Assembly: GCA_029964075.1 (NCBI GenBank)
Contig: CM057145.1
Location: 372,001 to 436,000, forward strand
Length of the DNA stretch: 64,000 nt
Direction of reading: 5' to 3'
Source of the DNA: Patiria pectinifera
Taxonomy: Eukaryota; Echinodermata; Asteroidea; Valvatida; Asterinidae
Below are positions 24,018 to 36,322 of this stretch, one piece after another. The translations under genes and the position numbers were made by a program. A model generated the notes under the pieces. The model did no database searches. It had not been told where the DNA came from and worked only from the letters and a program-made list of their open reading frames with translations. Each line of letters opens with the position of its first letter. Positions within the stretch are counted from its first letter, which is position 1.

Positions 24018-24415
24018 GGGGCGCTGTGGTCCAATGGTTAAGGTGTTCGACTAGTGTGCCGTGGTACACGGGTTCGAATCCTGACCGTGGGAACATGGTG
24101 CTTGTGCTCTTGAGCAAGGCACTTTACCATTATTGCTTTGTCCTTCGGATGGGACGTAAAGCCGTAGGTCCCGAGTGTTGTGTAATGCACGTTAAAGAAC
24201 CCAGTAACACTTGTCGCTAAGAGGAGGGGTTTGCCCCGGTGTTTCTGGCAGTGGCAGCAATTATGCGCCGCAGCACCTAGCAAAAAGGTGCTACATAATG
24301 GGTCTCATAATGTTCATATACTTCATTTACCTGGCTTTGGTTGCATTCTCCCCCAGCGCTTTTGTATCCTCTGGCAAAAAGCGCTATATAAATACAGTTA
24401 TTATTATTATTATTA
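24018..24415 (+). mobile_element. tRNA-derived SINE, family 1, copy 1
   Basis: The head GGGGCGCTGTGGTCCAATGGTTAAGG is an A-box-like tRNA start and GGTTCGAATCC is a B box. A long conserved body follows, then a tail GCGCTATATAAATACAGTTATTATT, an L2-LINE-like 3' end with an ATT microsatellite. Further copies lie at 48010, 49458 and 63590. Confidence 0.88.
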
Positions 24416-25548
24416 ATCATGTAGCTGATAGTGACGCAAGGCTACAATTAAAACGAAAGAAATGAACAAATGATGAGTGTAGTTTTGACTTGGCTATTGG
24501 TTGTCTGTGGTTCTGTTTGGCCTACATATCTGTGGTTGAATCCCAGCCCAATTCCAATACCGTATGGTACAGTACACCTAAAGTGAATGTTGATTTCTGA
24601 GAGAAATCTGAATAATTTTGTAGAATTATTTCTTCCAAGTTACATATATACATTTATAAAATAGTTATTAAAAAGTTCCTTTCAAGAGAGCTGTGTTTAT
24701 CAAGCCCTGTCTAGGCTGTAGGTGCCATTTGTGTAAAAGTCACTGTTTCTGGCAGCAAACAAGTCTAAAATAATAACACAAACACCCATTTTGTGCCTAT
24801 AGGCCCACCTGTAGTGCAACCAAAAAGGGATCCATTGCAGTTCTTATTATTGTCAGATTTCTTGAATTTTCTTCACTTTTTGCGGCATTGATTTTTGCAA
24901 AAATGACACTAAGAGACTACATGGGATTCAGTTAACCCTGTGTTTACAGTACTTTTATAATGTACATGTACATGTGATCTTAAAATCACTCGTCAGCCAT
25001 GACTCGAGGACAACAACAATTTTTTAAAAGTTCATGTCCTTTGAAAGGAATAAGTGTACGTTGAAGCTCTCGGGCTCACCTCAAGTCCAAACTGAGCTTG
25101 TTTTTTCTTTTAAAAACAAGCTCAATTTGGACGTTTCTGCATCCAAGTGGACTGGTTGCTTTGGCATCAAACTCTAATTGGGACTCAACTTCAGCCCTGA
25201 AGATTACCGTTGAGTTCTTCGTAAAAAAACTTAAAGGTTTGATGTAGCATTAACAGAGGCTGACAACACAGTTGTGGAAAGTGTTCGTACTTTGTGTGAG
25301 TCAGAATTATGATATAAACCTGTACAAGGTTAAGATAGATCTTTCAACCATGTCAGGTGAAAATATTCCCAAAACATTCCGTTCTAACATTAACTTTGTG
25401 CATTTTTCTTGAAATCTAAATAAAACAACAGCTTCAGATACAATTTTGGATACCAAAATCGTACCTTTATAGGGGTTATTAATTGTAATGGATTGAGTGG
25501 ATATAATAGCAATTGTGAAAATGTGACGTTTGACTTTTAATCTATTAG

Positions 25549-25723
25549 GAAAATACCACACAGTTGGAGACGGTGAGGGAGATAATTGGCATCATCGGCC
25601 AAGTTGAAACTGCAGTTTGTGCAAAAGTGTCCCTAGCTACACTCTCAGCGGCCACACAAGTTCTTCGGGACAACAAATTCCAAGGACTGGTGCCAGTCTA
25701 TAATTTCCAACCAGCACAGAACG
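25549..25723 (+). CDS. Exon 2 of the four-exon chain
   Basis: It follows CTATTAG and starts in phase 0, matching the previous donor. It reads ENTTQLETVREIIGIIGQVE to VYNFQPAQN and leaves one base at the donor G|GTATTT. No domain was recognised. Confidence 0.5.
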
Positions 25724-26262
25724 GTATTTTTTTCAGTTGTGTAGTACGTGCTATAAAAGAGAAGAGAGAGGGGGGGGGGGGGGTTAAAGGTGAAGCCTCA
25801 GAGAATACTCCCCCGCTAACTCCACCCAATTACTTTTGTAAAAAGAAAATCATGGTGATTCCCACAAGGATTTCACAGTTTTTAATCATGTGTTAAACCA
25901 AAAGTTATTAAATTGGGATCGTGAAAAAAATCATGGAGTAAAAATAAATTCATTTGCACCTGAACATTTCCCAATTAAACACCCTCCCGCTCAGAAGAAG
26001 CTGATTATCAAAGTTGCAAAAGGTTGACTTAATGGCAACTCTGCTTGAATTTGACATATTGCCTTGAACCTGAGCAGTTGGTATAAGGTTTTTTAATGAT
26101 TATAATCACTTCTGGACAGGATTGATTTCAAAAGGCAAACTGTCCCTGACAACTTGCGATAGATATGCCAACAACTTGATAGTGATTCGCAAGAGTTATA
26201 TCAACAGTGTTTCTTAGATATTATTTTTTTTTCTGAAAAATGACATCTTTATTCTCAGAGGT

Positions 26263-26420
26263 GTACACTGGAGGGTGAATTGTACAATAGGGAGTGCATA
26301 ACGACCCAAACAATGGTCAAAACACAACCCACTTCCGCAGACTACACAGACTTTGTGTGTGTGTACAAAAGGCACGAGAATTTGTATATCAAGATGGCGC
26401 CAGGAGGCGTGTCAAGGGGG
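26263..26420. repeat. Dispersed repeat D, copy 1
   Basis: GTACACTGGAGGGTGAATTGTACAA and CACAGACTTTGTGTGTGTGTACAAAAGGC-type sequence recur at 48456-48600. The flanking 26560-26690 stretch with G and C runs resembles the ends of a larger mobile element. Confidence 0.5.
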
Positions 26421-26972
26421 CAGATACCATACTTTCAATGGGTGCGCAGTTCAAATCAGACGATTATTAACACTATTTCACAGAATAATGTACATATTCC
26501 CCCCAACCACGCCGGCTCTGTACATATTTTGTGCAAGGCGGACATTATTACTATCAAAACAAATTTGGGTGTTAGGGGGAGGGGTTTTGCCCTTTTTTTA
26601 CAGGAATTTCTGTGGAAAACAATTTTTGGGACAGAGCTGGGGGGGGGGGTTGACCCCCCCTGGATCCGTGCCTGCGCACATATTGCATTCTTGTATGTTA
26701 CCATTACGAATATATATTTTAATCCCGCTTAATAGCTCGAATGGTTGAACCATGGTTGAACATATTGAAGGTCCTGAGATTGTACGGAGGATAAGTTTGG
26801 TTGGTTGTTTGTTCTATTATAAGTTTCAGTTTATGTTTTCAATCAGATCCTACAGGTACATCAGACAAGAGGTATTGCAATGGTGGTTTTGAGAGATCTC
26901 AATTATGAACTTATTGCATCTTAAGGAACATAGAACATTTATTGTATATACATGTATACTTTACTGATACAG

Positions 26973-27140
26973 ATGCTGTGACCGGTGAGATGAATATATT
27001 CCTAAAGGCGCACTTCCGCAACGACGAGGCAGATTTACTTGCAGAGGAGTGCGATATGCTCCTCAAAGAAGACCCAATACAACATGTGTTGGCAAAAGAA
27101 ACAAAGGAGGGAGATTGGGTTGTAGACCTAACAAAAAATG
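26973..27140 (+). CDS. Exon 3 of the four-exon chain
   Basis: The acceptor CTGATACAG is followed by AT, which with the leftover G gives Asp. The product AVTGEMNIFLKAHFRNDEAD to DWVVDLTKN is acidic and amphipathic, and ends at G|GTAGGT in phase 1. Confidence 0.5.
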
Positions 27141-28111
27141 GTAGGTATTCAATCAGTATATGGCAGGCTGCACAAAGCAAACTCAAATTGACTATTACAA
27201 ACTTTGACACAGTACACAAGCGTATTAAAAACGTTGGAGTGTATTGGTGGTCTCATTATGGCTCTATGTACTTTGTAAGAAAGTAAAAGCCCTAATGTCT
27301 GAGCAACGTAATGCATTGATAATGTTTGCCATTCCAATGTACAACAGGCCATTAGCGCATGAGGAATTGAATATCTGTACTGATATAATTCATCGCATGT
27401 TCTTGATCAACATTATACTATACAGACTTCACATTGAAGCTTGTGTTGCTGTTTCACGTGATTCGGGGCAAGCATGCTCTTAGCAAACCCCAGCTTGGTA
27501 TACATTTGTGACTTTCTTCTTCACTGTAAATGATCGTTATTGCTAAACACCTGTTATGTAACTAAGCAGATACAGCAAAAGTGTTTGGATCCGCCGCTCG
27601 GTCAAATGTTAAAAAGTCATGAGGAATTGACAAAAGGCCATTGCAGCCACAACACATGCACCCCAGAGGCCTAAAGAAGTTTCTGAGTGCATTCACTGTC
27701 TTATTTTTTCTTTTTAAGAAATAGTTTAGAAGAAAAAAAAACGGTTGTCTGTGTTCTTCAACCAATTTTTTCTTGAAATATTTTCTCCAAACGTGTTTTT
27801 TTTTATGAAAAATAAAACAATGAAACCAAATCACACTTCCATTTATTTTGAACCGCATATCTAAACACACAAATGATACACCAACATATACAGTGGAAGC
27901 AAATGCTTCTTGATCAGGAAATGAATGCGATGCAATTGCATTGATTATGTGCATTTGTTTCAGTTAGACTTACTTGGCAAATTCACACGTTGTTCTTGTC
28001 ATAAGTAGGCGACTTTTAGCATCAATGTTACTGTAATATTCTTGAGTGTTCTCACTACCCTTTGAAATTGTTGTAAATCTTTTTAAAATTCTGTGTTGCC
28101 AATTATAACAG

Positions 28112-28302
28112 CAGCTGCTCTAAAGGCTTGTGAAGGTGCAAGAAGTGCTGTGGTCGTGGCAAGTTCAGAGCATATTAAGAGACGTATTCAAAAAGAAATT
28201 GCAAGCTATCTGCAGCTTGGCAGCTCTCAACTAGAAGAGAGAGACAGCCAGGATGAGGACTCCATGACAAAATGCATGATGTCTCTAGATTCAGATGATT
28301 GA
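28112..28302 (+). CDS. Exon 4 (terminal) of the four-exon chain
   Basis: The acceptor AATTATAACAG precedes CA, completing an Ala codon with the leftover G. The frame AAALKACEGARSAVVVASSE to MTKCMMSLDSDD ends in TGA. The acidic Ser/Asp tail is a plausible C-terminus. Phase agreement across three introns supports a real transcript, but the function is unknown. Confidence 0.5.
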
Positions 28303-28394
28303 AATGACGGTGTTAATTATAAGGCACACCTCTCATCTCAACAAGTAGCTCGCCCATCAGCAAAATGTATTATTTTCTAGAAACTCAATACACA

Positions 28395-29591
28395 ATGGAC
28401 AGACCACAACGGCCTCTGTCACCACCTCCAGCCCTACCACAACGGCCTCCATCACCACCTCCAGCCCTACCACAACGGCCTCCGTCACCACCTCCAGCCC
28501 TACCACCACGGCCTCCGTCACCACCTCCAGCCCTACCACAACGGCCTCCCTCACCACTTCCAGCCCTACCACAACGGCCTCCGTCACCACCTCCAGCCCT
28601 ACCACAACGGCCTCCGTCACCACCTCCAGCCCCAGAACAACGGCCTCCGTCACCACCTCCAGCCCTACCACAACGGCTTCCGTCACCACCTCCAGCCCTA
28701 CCACAACGGCCTCTGTCACCACCTCCAGCCCCAGAACAACGGCCTCCGTCACCACCTCCAGCCCTACATTGTACCAGCCCTACAACAACGACCTCCGTCA
28801 CCACCTCCAGCCCTACCACAACGGCCTCTGTCACCACCTCCAGCCCCAGAACAACGGCCTCCGTCACCACCTCCAGCCCCAGAACAACGGCCTCCGTCAC
28901 CACCTCCAGCCCTACCACAACGGCCTCCGTCACCACCTCCAGCCCCAGAACAACAGCCTCCGTCACCACCTCCAGCCCCGGCACCGCAAGCTCTGGATTT
29001 CAGCCTTATGCAGGACTCCATCCTACTCAACATCGGCGAAGAACTGTTAGAAGAGGCGCCAGAGCAGCAGCTTCACCCACCACCTTCTGGACTGGACCAT
29101 CTCAGCTCCCGTGAGCTTTTGATTGCCGTCATTCAGAGGCTGGATAGGCAACAGAAGGACCTTGACACTATCAAGGAAATGCTCCGAGTTGAATCGCAGA
29201 GGTCCCAGCCCAATTGTGTGGAATTAAACAATGACACTGTGTTGATTGGTTCAGGGGAATTTACATTCAGTATTCCCAAGACAAACTATTTGGATGCCTA
29301 CAAAAAGACAACGAGCGCCAAAGAACTTATCCTGAAATTGGTTTCAAAGACCTTTTCAGACGAAGAGCTCACCGTCCACAACTACCATAGGGGTGAAGTC
29401 CTTTGCAAGGGCGGGAAGGTTGTGTCCAAGGCGGCTTTGAAGCGAGACCCCAAATTTCAGGCCATCATGTCACAAGCCAGGAAGGTACATGTACACACCC
29501 ACAATCTACCCCGTCTAAATCATTCATAACATCAGTAAAAGATGTCATCATTGGCAAGTGTAGGAAAGTGGCAGGAAAGCTTGGGCTTTAA
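28395..29591 (+). pseudogene. Gene with proline-rich repeats and a BEN-like domain (two frameshifts)
   Basis: From ATG 28395 the frame encodes 11-residue repeats PPSPPPALPQR. A 16-base insertion near 28770 shifts the frame; the repeats continue in the +1 frame as PPSPPPAPEQR and run into LDFSLMQDSILLNIGEELLEE (ATG 29008). Then come a helical DRQQKDLDTIKEMLRVE and a block LILKLVSKTFSDEELTVHNY then DPKFQAIMSQARK, followed after another shift by SVKDVIIGKCRKVAGKL and a stop at 29591. The block order fits a BEN domain, a DNA- and protein-binding fold. A TTTCTAG acceptor may precede 28379. The shifts may be real decay or assembly error in a repeat. Confidence 0.5.
28405..28990 (+). repeat. 33-bp minisatellite encoding PPSPPPALPQR
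   Basis: About 17-18 units of CCTCCGTCACCACCTCCAGC plus CCTACCACAACGG, with a variant CCCAGAACAACGG. It is open in several frames on both strands: Pro-rich, Thr/Ser-rich (TTASVTTSSP) and, on the minus strand, Val-rich. One 16-base insertion near 28770 breaks the register. Confidence 0.93.
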
Positions 29592-31650
29592 AGGGAAGAT
29601 ACAACATTTGCAAACATCGAAAAATAAAACTACCAAGTTTTTACGAAATACCTTACTAGGATGTTGGTAAACAACAATCTAAGCATCCTGTAAAATTATG
29701 GCACCTGGTGTGCAGTCATTTTCAAGAAAATTACATTTTTGTATAAACCTGACTATTTTTTTAAATACTGCTCCAAATTTACCATTTTTTTAGTCCGAAT
29801 TTTGTTTGCTATTGGTTGCATGTTCATGAATGGGTGCAGGCCCGCTAGATTGGTTTCCTTACCGTACAATTTTCCGGCATCTATAAATTCATCTTCAGTG
29901 GAGTCAGTGAGCCAGACTACTTGAACATCTTTTGTTTTTCTTGGTTCTCCAGCATTTTCGAACACAAAAACTTCAAACATGCCAGCGTAACAATAATTTG
30001 ATCTATTAAATTTGCTCCCACAATATTCCAGTAAGTTTAGGAAAGTACAATGTAGCAGGAAATCGTGGGCTTTAATTCAATTTGCTCCCACAATATTCCA
30101 GGAAATAATATATGTAATTTGTATGTACTGCTAAAATAATTTTTGTAATTTCATTTTCATTGTACATTACATATTCTACAATCGAGTCAAAATAAAGTGA
30201 ACAATGGAGAAGGCTTATGTGTCTGATTGATTTCTGGTTTTGTTTGCTTCCTTATAATTATTCTTTATGTAAGGTGGGTTTTTGTTTAACATAATACTAT
30301 ACTAAAAGGTTTATAAGGTCTGGAAGGGAAAAAACCAAATGGGTTGGGATTCTTTGTTGCATTTTGCATACGGGGATTCAAGCAAAGAACAAAATGGACA
30401 ATTGGATGTTATATTTTGAAAATAGTAATGATAATAGAAACAAATTTATAATAAGGCTAGCTTTGATTAGGTACGCATATGTTACTATATGTAAGTCTGG
30501 CACCCATATCATTCTTGTACAAATAACATGCAGTAATGCACTAGTGTGGTTGCAGTGTTATTACACAATACGTTTCGCCGTTGTACAAAACTCTGTTTCG
30601 CCTCTAGTACTCCAACCTTCAGGAAATGCTTTGCGAATTCCAAAAAGGTGCTAAAGGCTTTTAATCATTTCTCTTAATGCAACTATTTTAATAAAAGTCT
30701 GAACTTTCTTGGTACGAGTGTACTAGTCTGTGCCATTTTTATTTATTAAGTTATGATCAAAACATTTACGCTTTCAGATTTTAATTTTACACGGTGGTAT
30801 GAAAGGGCCCAAATGGTAATTATGATGTTTTGCACAATTGGTCGATGTGGAAAGTGCGAGATGAGAATGCTAAGCTCTGAATTAAAGTTTTTGATAATAG
30901 GAGTCAGTATTCCTCTTGGTATCAGGATACTTTTTGTATTTTTAGGATACTTATTACCAGGGTTTCAAATTGACTGTTTTTTCGTGGTTTCAGATAAACG
31001 GACCAAAACCACTAGACTCTCAACTACAAACGGAACTCGGTCCTCGTCCGTCGCATCGATCATATTGGGGGCATTTTTATGGAAGAACGGCGCGCCGCAC
31101 CGGCTCGCACGACTATAATTTTTCATAACCAGCGCGCCGCGGCCCGCCTTGTGCGTGGACCAAAAGATCTCCGCTGACCTCGCTCATTACCATAACAATA
31201 GGACACGCACAATAGCGAAAGTTAATGAGCTGATGTCTGGTCTGGGCGCCGCGCAGCGCGGAGGGTAGAGAGAAAATAAACGGGCCGGGAAATAAGCGCC
31301 GCACTGCGCCGCGGCGCCTCGCGCCGCGCCCAGTAAAATGTATTTGCCATCTGCCCCAAGGGAAGTGATCACCACAAAACCTGGCACTTGATCCAAATAG
31401 CATATATATGTCGCCCTCACAAAAGAATGAACCAACAGTGGATGGGTACTGGAAGTGGAGTGAAGAGGTCATCGATCCAAACTACCTGTACATGCAACAA
31501 ATCACCTTCACATGCTGTTTATGGAGTATATAATTCAGTTTGAACTTTTTCTACAATATGTTCTGAACAAAAGAAGATATTTCTGATGTGAAATTTGTTT
31601 TATTGTATAGGCCTACATGTATGTAGCTTTGCCATAGAGACAGTGTCAGA
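29592..31650. other. Region without a recognisable gene
   Basis: AT-rich DNA with a 25-base direct repeat AATTTGCTCCCACAATATTCCAG at 30009 and 30079. A sharply GC-rich block is listed separately. Confidence 0.5.
31085..31335. other. GC-rich block in AT-rich surroundings
   Basis: The block is full of GCGCC, CGCGG and GCGCGCC motifs (such as GGCGCGCCGCACC and CGCCGCGGCGCC), unlike the flanks. It could be a CpG-island-like promoter or part of a transposon end. No ORF explains it. Confidence 0.45.
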
Positions 31651-31664
31651 GATGGTCATACGAC

Positions 31665-32045
31665 GTGTCGCGAGTTGAGAGATTGTCATACGACAAGACA
31701 GAAAGCGAGGGTCTGGATCCAGAGTGTACAATATTGAAGAGACACTCCCTCACAGCAGTAGCCAATGCAATCAGGGTGTATAAGGCTCCCACAAAGTCAC
31801 CCAAGAAGGCAGGGCGAGTGACACTTGTTGGGGAAGCAGGAATTGATCAAGAAGGTCCTCTGGCTAGAGTTTTCAGGTCAGACAATGATGGCTCTCACAC
31901 AAGGGGTCAATGGAAGAAGAGAACGTTTCTTGAGGGCACTTACGGAGACATTGTGCCTACAGCTTGTGGACATCTTGTGCTTAGAAAAAGTCATTTTTTT
32001 AAAGTGCCAGACATAACTTCAGACGACAGTGAAATTGAAGCATAG
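31665..32045 (+). CDS. Hypothetical exon ending in an acidic tail
   Basis: The frame encodes a basic first half (HSLTAVANAIRVYKAPTKSPKKAGR), then RVFRSDNDGSHTRGQWKKRTFLEGTYGD, and ends DDSEIEA with TAG. No family was recognised. It lies about 500 bases upstream of the MULE exon and could be part of the same element or of an older gene. Confidence 0.35.
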   Translation: MSRVERLSYDKTESEGLDPECTILKRHSLTAVANAIRVYKAPTKSPKKAGRVTLVGEAGIDQEGPLARVFRSDNDGSHTRGQWKKRTFLEGTYGDIVPTACGHLVLRKSHFFKVPDITSDDSEIEA

Positions 32046-32519
32046 GACCTGCCTGCACTAGACACCTCTCCATTAACCCTTGCATTCTGCAAACACTCCT
32101 TTTACCCCAAAACAAATGAGATGCACAAACATCCAGCTTGCTAATATTTGTGTTTTTACTTTATTGCCCATATCACTATGTACCCACTGAAATAAAAAAA
32201 AATAAAAAATCACCACAATGCATTTGTATAATTTTGATCAAAAATTAGCCAGCATTATGACATTTTTAGGTAAAATTGCGTGACATTTTTACAGCTTGTC
32301 TAATGGTGCACAGTTTTCATTCTTTCCATTGATAAATTTTGTCCTTTTTAATTCTAAATGATTGATGATAACCCAAAACTTAATATTAAACACAATGTTC
32401 GTGCATCGGCAACTTTGTATCATTTTGACATGCCCGCTAAAAATACCATCACTCTGTAACATTTGGTGTCAGCAAATCCTGTTACAGAGTGAACTTTACC
32501 ATTGATTATAATATTTGTA

Positions 32520-34110
32520 GAAACCCCACCACATCAGAGTCGGAGGCAACATTGACATCTGCCTTCAAACTGTTAGAGTCGGTTTTCCCCGAGAATTCAT
32601 TCTTCAATTCAAAGAATGGTCCGGACGTGCTCATGACGGATGACTGTACCTCCCTTCGCTTAGCTCTACACGATGTTTACCCTGAAAGCGTGTTGTTGCT
32701 CTGCACTTTCCACCTACTGCAAGCTATGTGGAGATGGCTGTGGGATAGCAAACACAAGGTGGAAAAAACGATAGACCGCTCCTTCTCAATAGCTTCAAGA
32801 CCCTTGTCTATGCAGAGACAGAGGCTGACCTGCAACACAAGTTTGAACGCGTAATATTGGATCCAGTTGCACAGAAGTACAGCAGCTTCATCGCTCATGT
32901 CCAGGAGACATAGGCCAACATGTATGAGCGCAGAGTGTCATGGTCACTGGCACATAGGAAGGATCTCAGAATCAGGGGAAACACCACCACAGCCTATTGT
33001 GAAGCTGCAATGAGGATTCTCAAGGACAAAATATTCTACAGGTTAAAAGCATTCAATGTATGTCAACTGACAGATTTCATCCTCACCAGGTTTGAAGACT
33101 ACAACATCAGAAATCTCACCGACATCGCCAACAATCGCCTCAACAACACCAGTCTTGTATCCCGGTTCTACCCCTCCCCGAAAGACGTCTCACCAGATGC
33201 GGTCAGTGGTACAGAAAACGAGGATGAATACACTGTTCAGAGTGCCAAAGAGCAAGTCCTGTATCATCTCAATTTTGAGATTGGTACTTGCACTTGCCCT
33301 GTTGGCAAAACTGGGGCTCCTTGCAAACACCAAGCGGCAGTCATTCTTAAGTACAATTTGGAGTCAACCAACTTCCTCCCTGTTCAGTCAGTTGAGATGA
33401 GGAATCTCCTCCATACCTTGGCTACTGGTGAGACGACCAGGGATGACAGATGGTTCCAGCCCTTACGGAGTGGCGTATTAGTGCTAGGTAACGAGATCCA
33501 AGCAGATGGAGGGGAAAGGAATCAACAAGTGACCAGTGAGGAAGACATCACAGATGCTGGAGAAGCTACATGTACAAATGTACATGTAGACAAGACCCTC
33601 AAATTCTACAGATCCAGTCTAGTCGAGCTCAGGCAAGTCTGACCAATTCATTTGACCGACGCAATTCCCCAGCATCTTCAAATTCAACCCGGCCAACCCA
33701 TCTAGAGGATGAGCTGCAGGATACATTCGAGTCAATAAAAGAGGAGCTCAAGAGTGATGATGTCGAGTTTCAGCCAGCAGTCCAGCATTTCATTTCAAAT
33801 TACAGGAAGCTCACCACGCATAGTCATCTGATCAGTGCCCTTCGCACATTTGGCAAGTACAGTGGGGCATCTGTGTCATTGAGGCACAGATACAAGGCAG
33901 GAGGGATGCAGACGTCTTCTAAAATTGGATTCCAGCCGACATCGGTCGCAAGACGAAAGATGCCGATGGGTGGGAGAAGGCGGCTTACTGTGGGGCGGCC
34001 ATCAAAAGCTATGTTTACACCAGAGCATGGATATGCCACCCAAAGCAAAGGAAATAATAGGCATGCTCTCCCTCAAAAAAAGGAGACAACCTGCACCACA
34101 TAACATATAA
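32520..34110 (+). pseudogene. MULE-type transposase with SWIM zinc finger, copy A
   Basis: After an acceptor TATTTGTAG the first frame reads LMTDDCTSLRLALHDVYPES then LCTFHLLQAMWRWLWD, the MULE D and C-FH motifs. A run of A near 32764 shifts the frame, and a TAG at 32909-32911 follows. From 32920 the open frame holds RGNTTTAYCEAAMRILKD, LKAFNVCQLTDFIL and the SWIM motif CTCPVGKTGAPCKH (C-X-C-Xn-C-X-H) near 33288-33330. The conserved C-terminal block QPTSVARRKMPMGGRRR then GRPSKAMFTPEHGY is in a third frame (33570-34103). The lesions make it non-functional as read. Confidence 0.8.
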
Positions 34111-35141
34111 TTTTGTGTGTCTCAAAATACATCACTAGACAACAGCCATTCTTCCAAAATGTAAGAAACATATTTTCAGTGTGATTCATTTTAAAGGGTC
34201 AATGAAATCATGATAGCATTAAATTCATGGTTTCCATCATTTATTAGGGGCCTGTATGACAACTCATCGAGTAGCAGAGGCCAAGGCGAGGGAGGACATA
34301 GCTTCATTCTTGAAGTATGCCCACTAACAAGCCCGGAGGGACAAGATTCAGGGTAATATTAATTACACCAAATTACTGTGAACAGTATTTAAGTTGCCTG
34401 TTAGTGTTAAATAAACAAGTAGGCCTGGGCCTACAGAGTAAGAAAACACTCGTTTATATAAAGGCAAAGTTATCGTAATGTCGACTTCACACTAAATGGC
34501 TGAAGACAACATGTAATATCTATCCAAGATATACAAACTTGTACACTGGAAGTTGTTTGCAGATAGTGTACTCTTTACCAGAACTGCCTTTGAAGCATTA
34601 ATCGCAGTACACTTGCGGAACACAAAAATGAAATGTCAGTACATTTTGTTTACCTTCTCATGCACAATAATGATCCAAAAAGAAGTGACAGATAATCCAA
34701 AAATAAGTCAGTTGGTCATCATCGGTTGTCCACCAGCTGGAAAAAATCTTTACATTGCTTTTTTTTCTATTTTTTTTCAGAATTCTGCCAACTCTGTTGA
34801 CCCTGCCAATGCTGTTGAGCCCGCTGACCCTGTCGACCCTGCACACTCTGCAGATGATGAATAACGACACTGCATCTTTTGCTTGAAATTATGTGCACCG
34901 TTCGTACACTTCAAAATTTGTTTTCTTGTAGGCCTATTGGGGCTTCCCTATTTATCTCAATGGTTCTCATATTTGTTGTCAGAAAACTCAGTCCCACGTT
35001 GCCTGAAGAATATTATTTTACGTTAAAGTTACTTATAGCATAACTAGTAGTCACCCAGAGATGTACGCCTGCCCAGCTTAGTAATTTCAAGACATTTAAA
35101 TCCTTGCTAAAGGTTAATACATGCATATAAATATGAGACAT
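32918..35141 (+). repeat. Tandem duplication unit A (2.22 kb)
   Basis: The unit runs from ACATGTATGAGCGCAGAGTG to ATACATGCATATAAATATGAG and is followed directly by unit B. The copies match closely along their whole length apart from small indels, so the duplication is young. Confidence 0.92.
34781..34864 (+). CDS. Exon-like VDPAN-repeat tail, copy A
   Basis: A strong pyrimidine tract ending TTTTTTTCAG is followed by NSANSVDPANAVEPADPVDPAHSADDE and a stop. It looks like a short terminal exon and is duplicated at 36994-37077. Confidence 0.4.
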   Translation, partial: NSANSVDPANAVEPADPVDPAHSADDE

Positions 35142-36322
35142 ACATGTTTGAGCGCAGAGTGTCGTGGTCACTGGCACATAGGCAGGATTTCAGAATCAGG
35201 GGAAACAACACCACAGCCTATTGTGAAGCTGCAATGAGGATTCTCAAGGACAAATATTCTACAGGTTGAAAGCATTCAATGTATGTCAACTGACAGATTT
35301 CATCCTCACCAGGTTTGAAGACTACAACATCAGAAAACTCACCGACATCGCCAACAATCGCCTCAACAACACCAGTAATCCCGGTTCTACCCCTCCCCGA
35401 AAGACGTCTCACCAGATGCGGTCAGTCGTACAGAAAATGAGGATAAATACACTGTTCAGAGTGCCAAAGAGCAAGTCCTGTATCATCTCAATTTTGAAAT
35501 TGGTACTTGCACTTGCCCTGTTGGCAAAACTGGGGCTCCTTGCAAACACCAAGCGGCAGTCATTCTTAAGTACAATTTGGAGTCAACCAACTTCCTCCCT
35601 GTTCAGTCAGTTGAGATGAGGAAGCTCTTCCATACCTTGGCTACTGGTGAGACGACCATGGATAACAGATGGTTCGCGCCCTTACGGAGTGGCGTATTAG
35701 TGCCAGGTAACGAGATCCAAGCAGATGGAGGGGAAAGGAATCAGCAAGTGACCAGTGAGGAAGACATCACAGATACCGGAGAAGCTACATGTATAATGTA
35801 GGCAAGACCCTCAAATTCTACGGATCCAGTCTCTTCGAGCTCAGGCAAGTCTGACCAATTCATTTGACCGACGCAATTCCCCAGCATCTTCAAATTCAAC
35901 CCGGCCAACCCATCTAGAGGATGAGCTGCAGGATACATTCGAGTCAATAAAAGAGGAGCTCAAGAGTGATGATGTCGAGTTTCAGCCAGCAGTCCAGCAT
36001 TTCATTTCAAATTACAGGAAGCTCACCACGCATAGTCATCTGATCAGTGCCCTTCGCACATTTGGCAAGTACAGTGGGGCATCTGTGTCATTGAGGCACA
36101 GATACAAGGCAGGAGGGATGCAGACATCTTCTAAAATTGGAGTCCAGCCGACATCGGTCGCAAGACGAAAGATGCCGATGGGTGGGAGAAGGCGGCTTAC
36201 TGTGGGGCGGCCATCAAAAGCTATGTTTACACCAGAGCATGGATATGCCACCCAAAGCAAAGGAAATAATAGGCATGCTCTCCCTCAAAAAAAGGAGACA
36301 ACCTGCACCACATAACATATAA
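35142..36322 (+). pseudogene. SWIM zinc-finger pseudogene, copy B
   Basis: It holds the same SWIM and C-terminal blocks as copy A. Loss of a base before FYRLKAFN-equivalent sequence (near 35253) and the five-base deletion after NNT (near 35373) break the frame, so the SWIM region is read out of frame. It contains no MULE catalytic part. Confidence 0.8.

Noticed and set aside
24018-24100. Functional tRNA gene
   Set aside because: A and B boxes are present, but the acceptor stem does not pair and the same sequence continues into a 400-base SINE body found four times.
28357-28984. Minus-strand Val/Gly-rich ORFs over the minisatellite
   Set aside because: They are antisense readings of a repeat whose period is a multiple of three; the plus strand joins a real domain.
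28405-28990. CRISPR array or tandem regulatory array
   Set aside because: The units are contiguous 33-bp coding repeats without spacers, in eukaryotic DNA.
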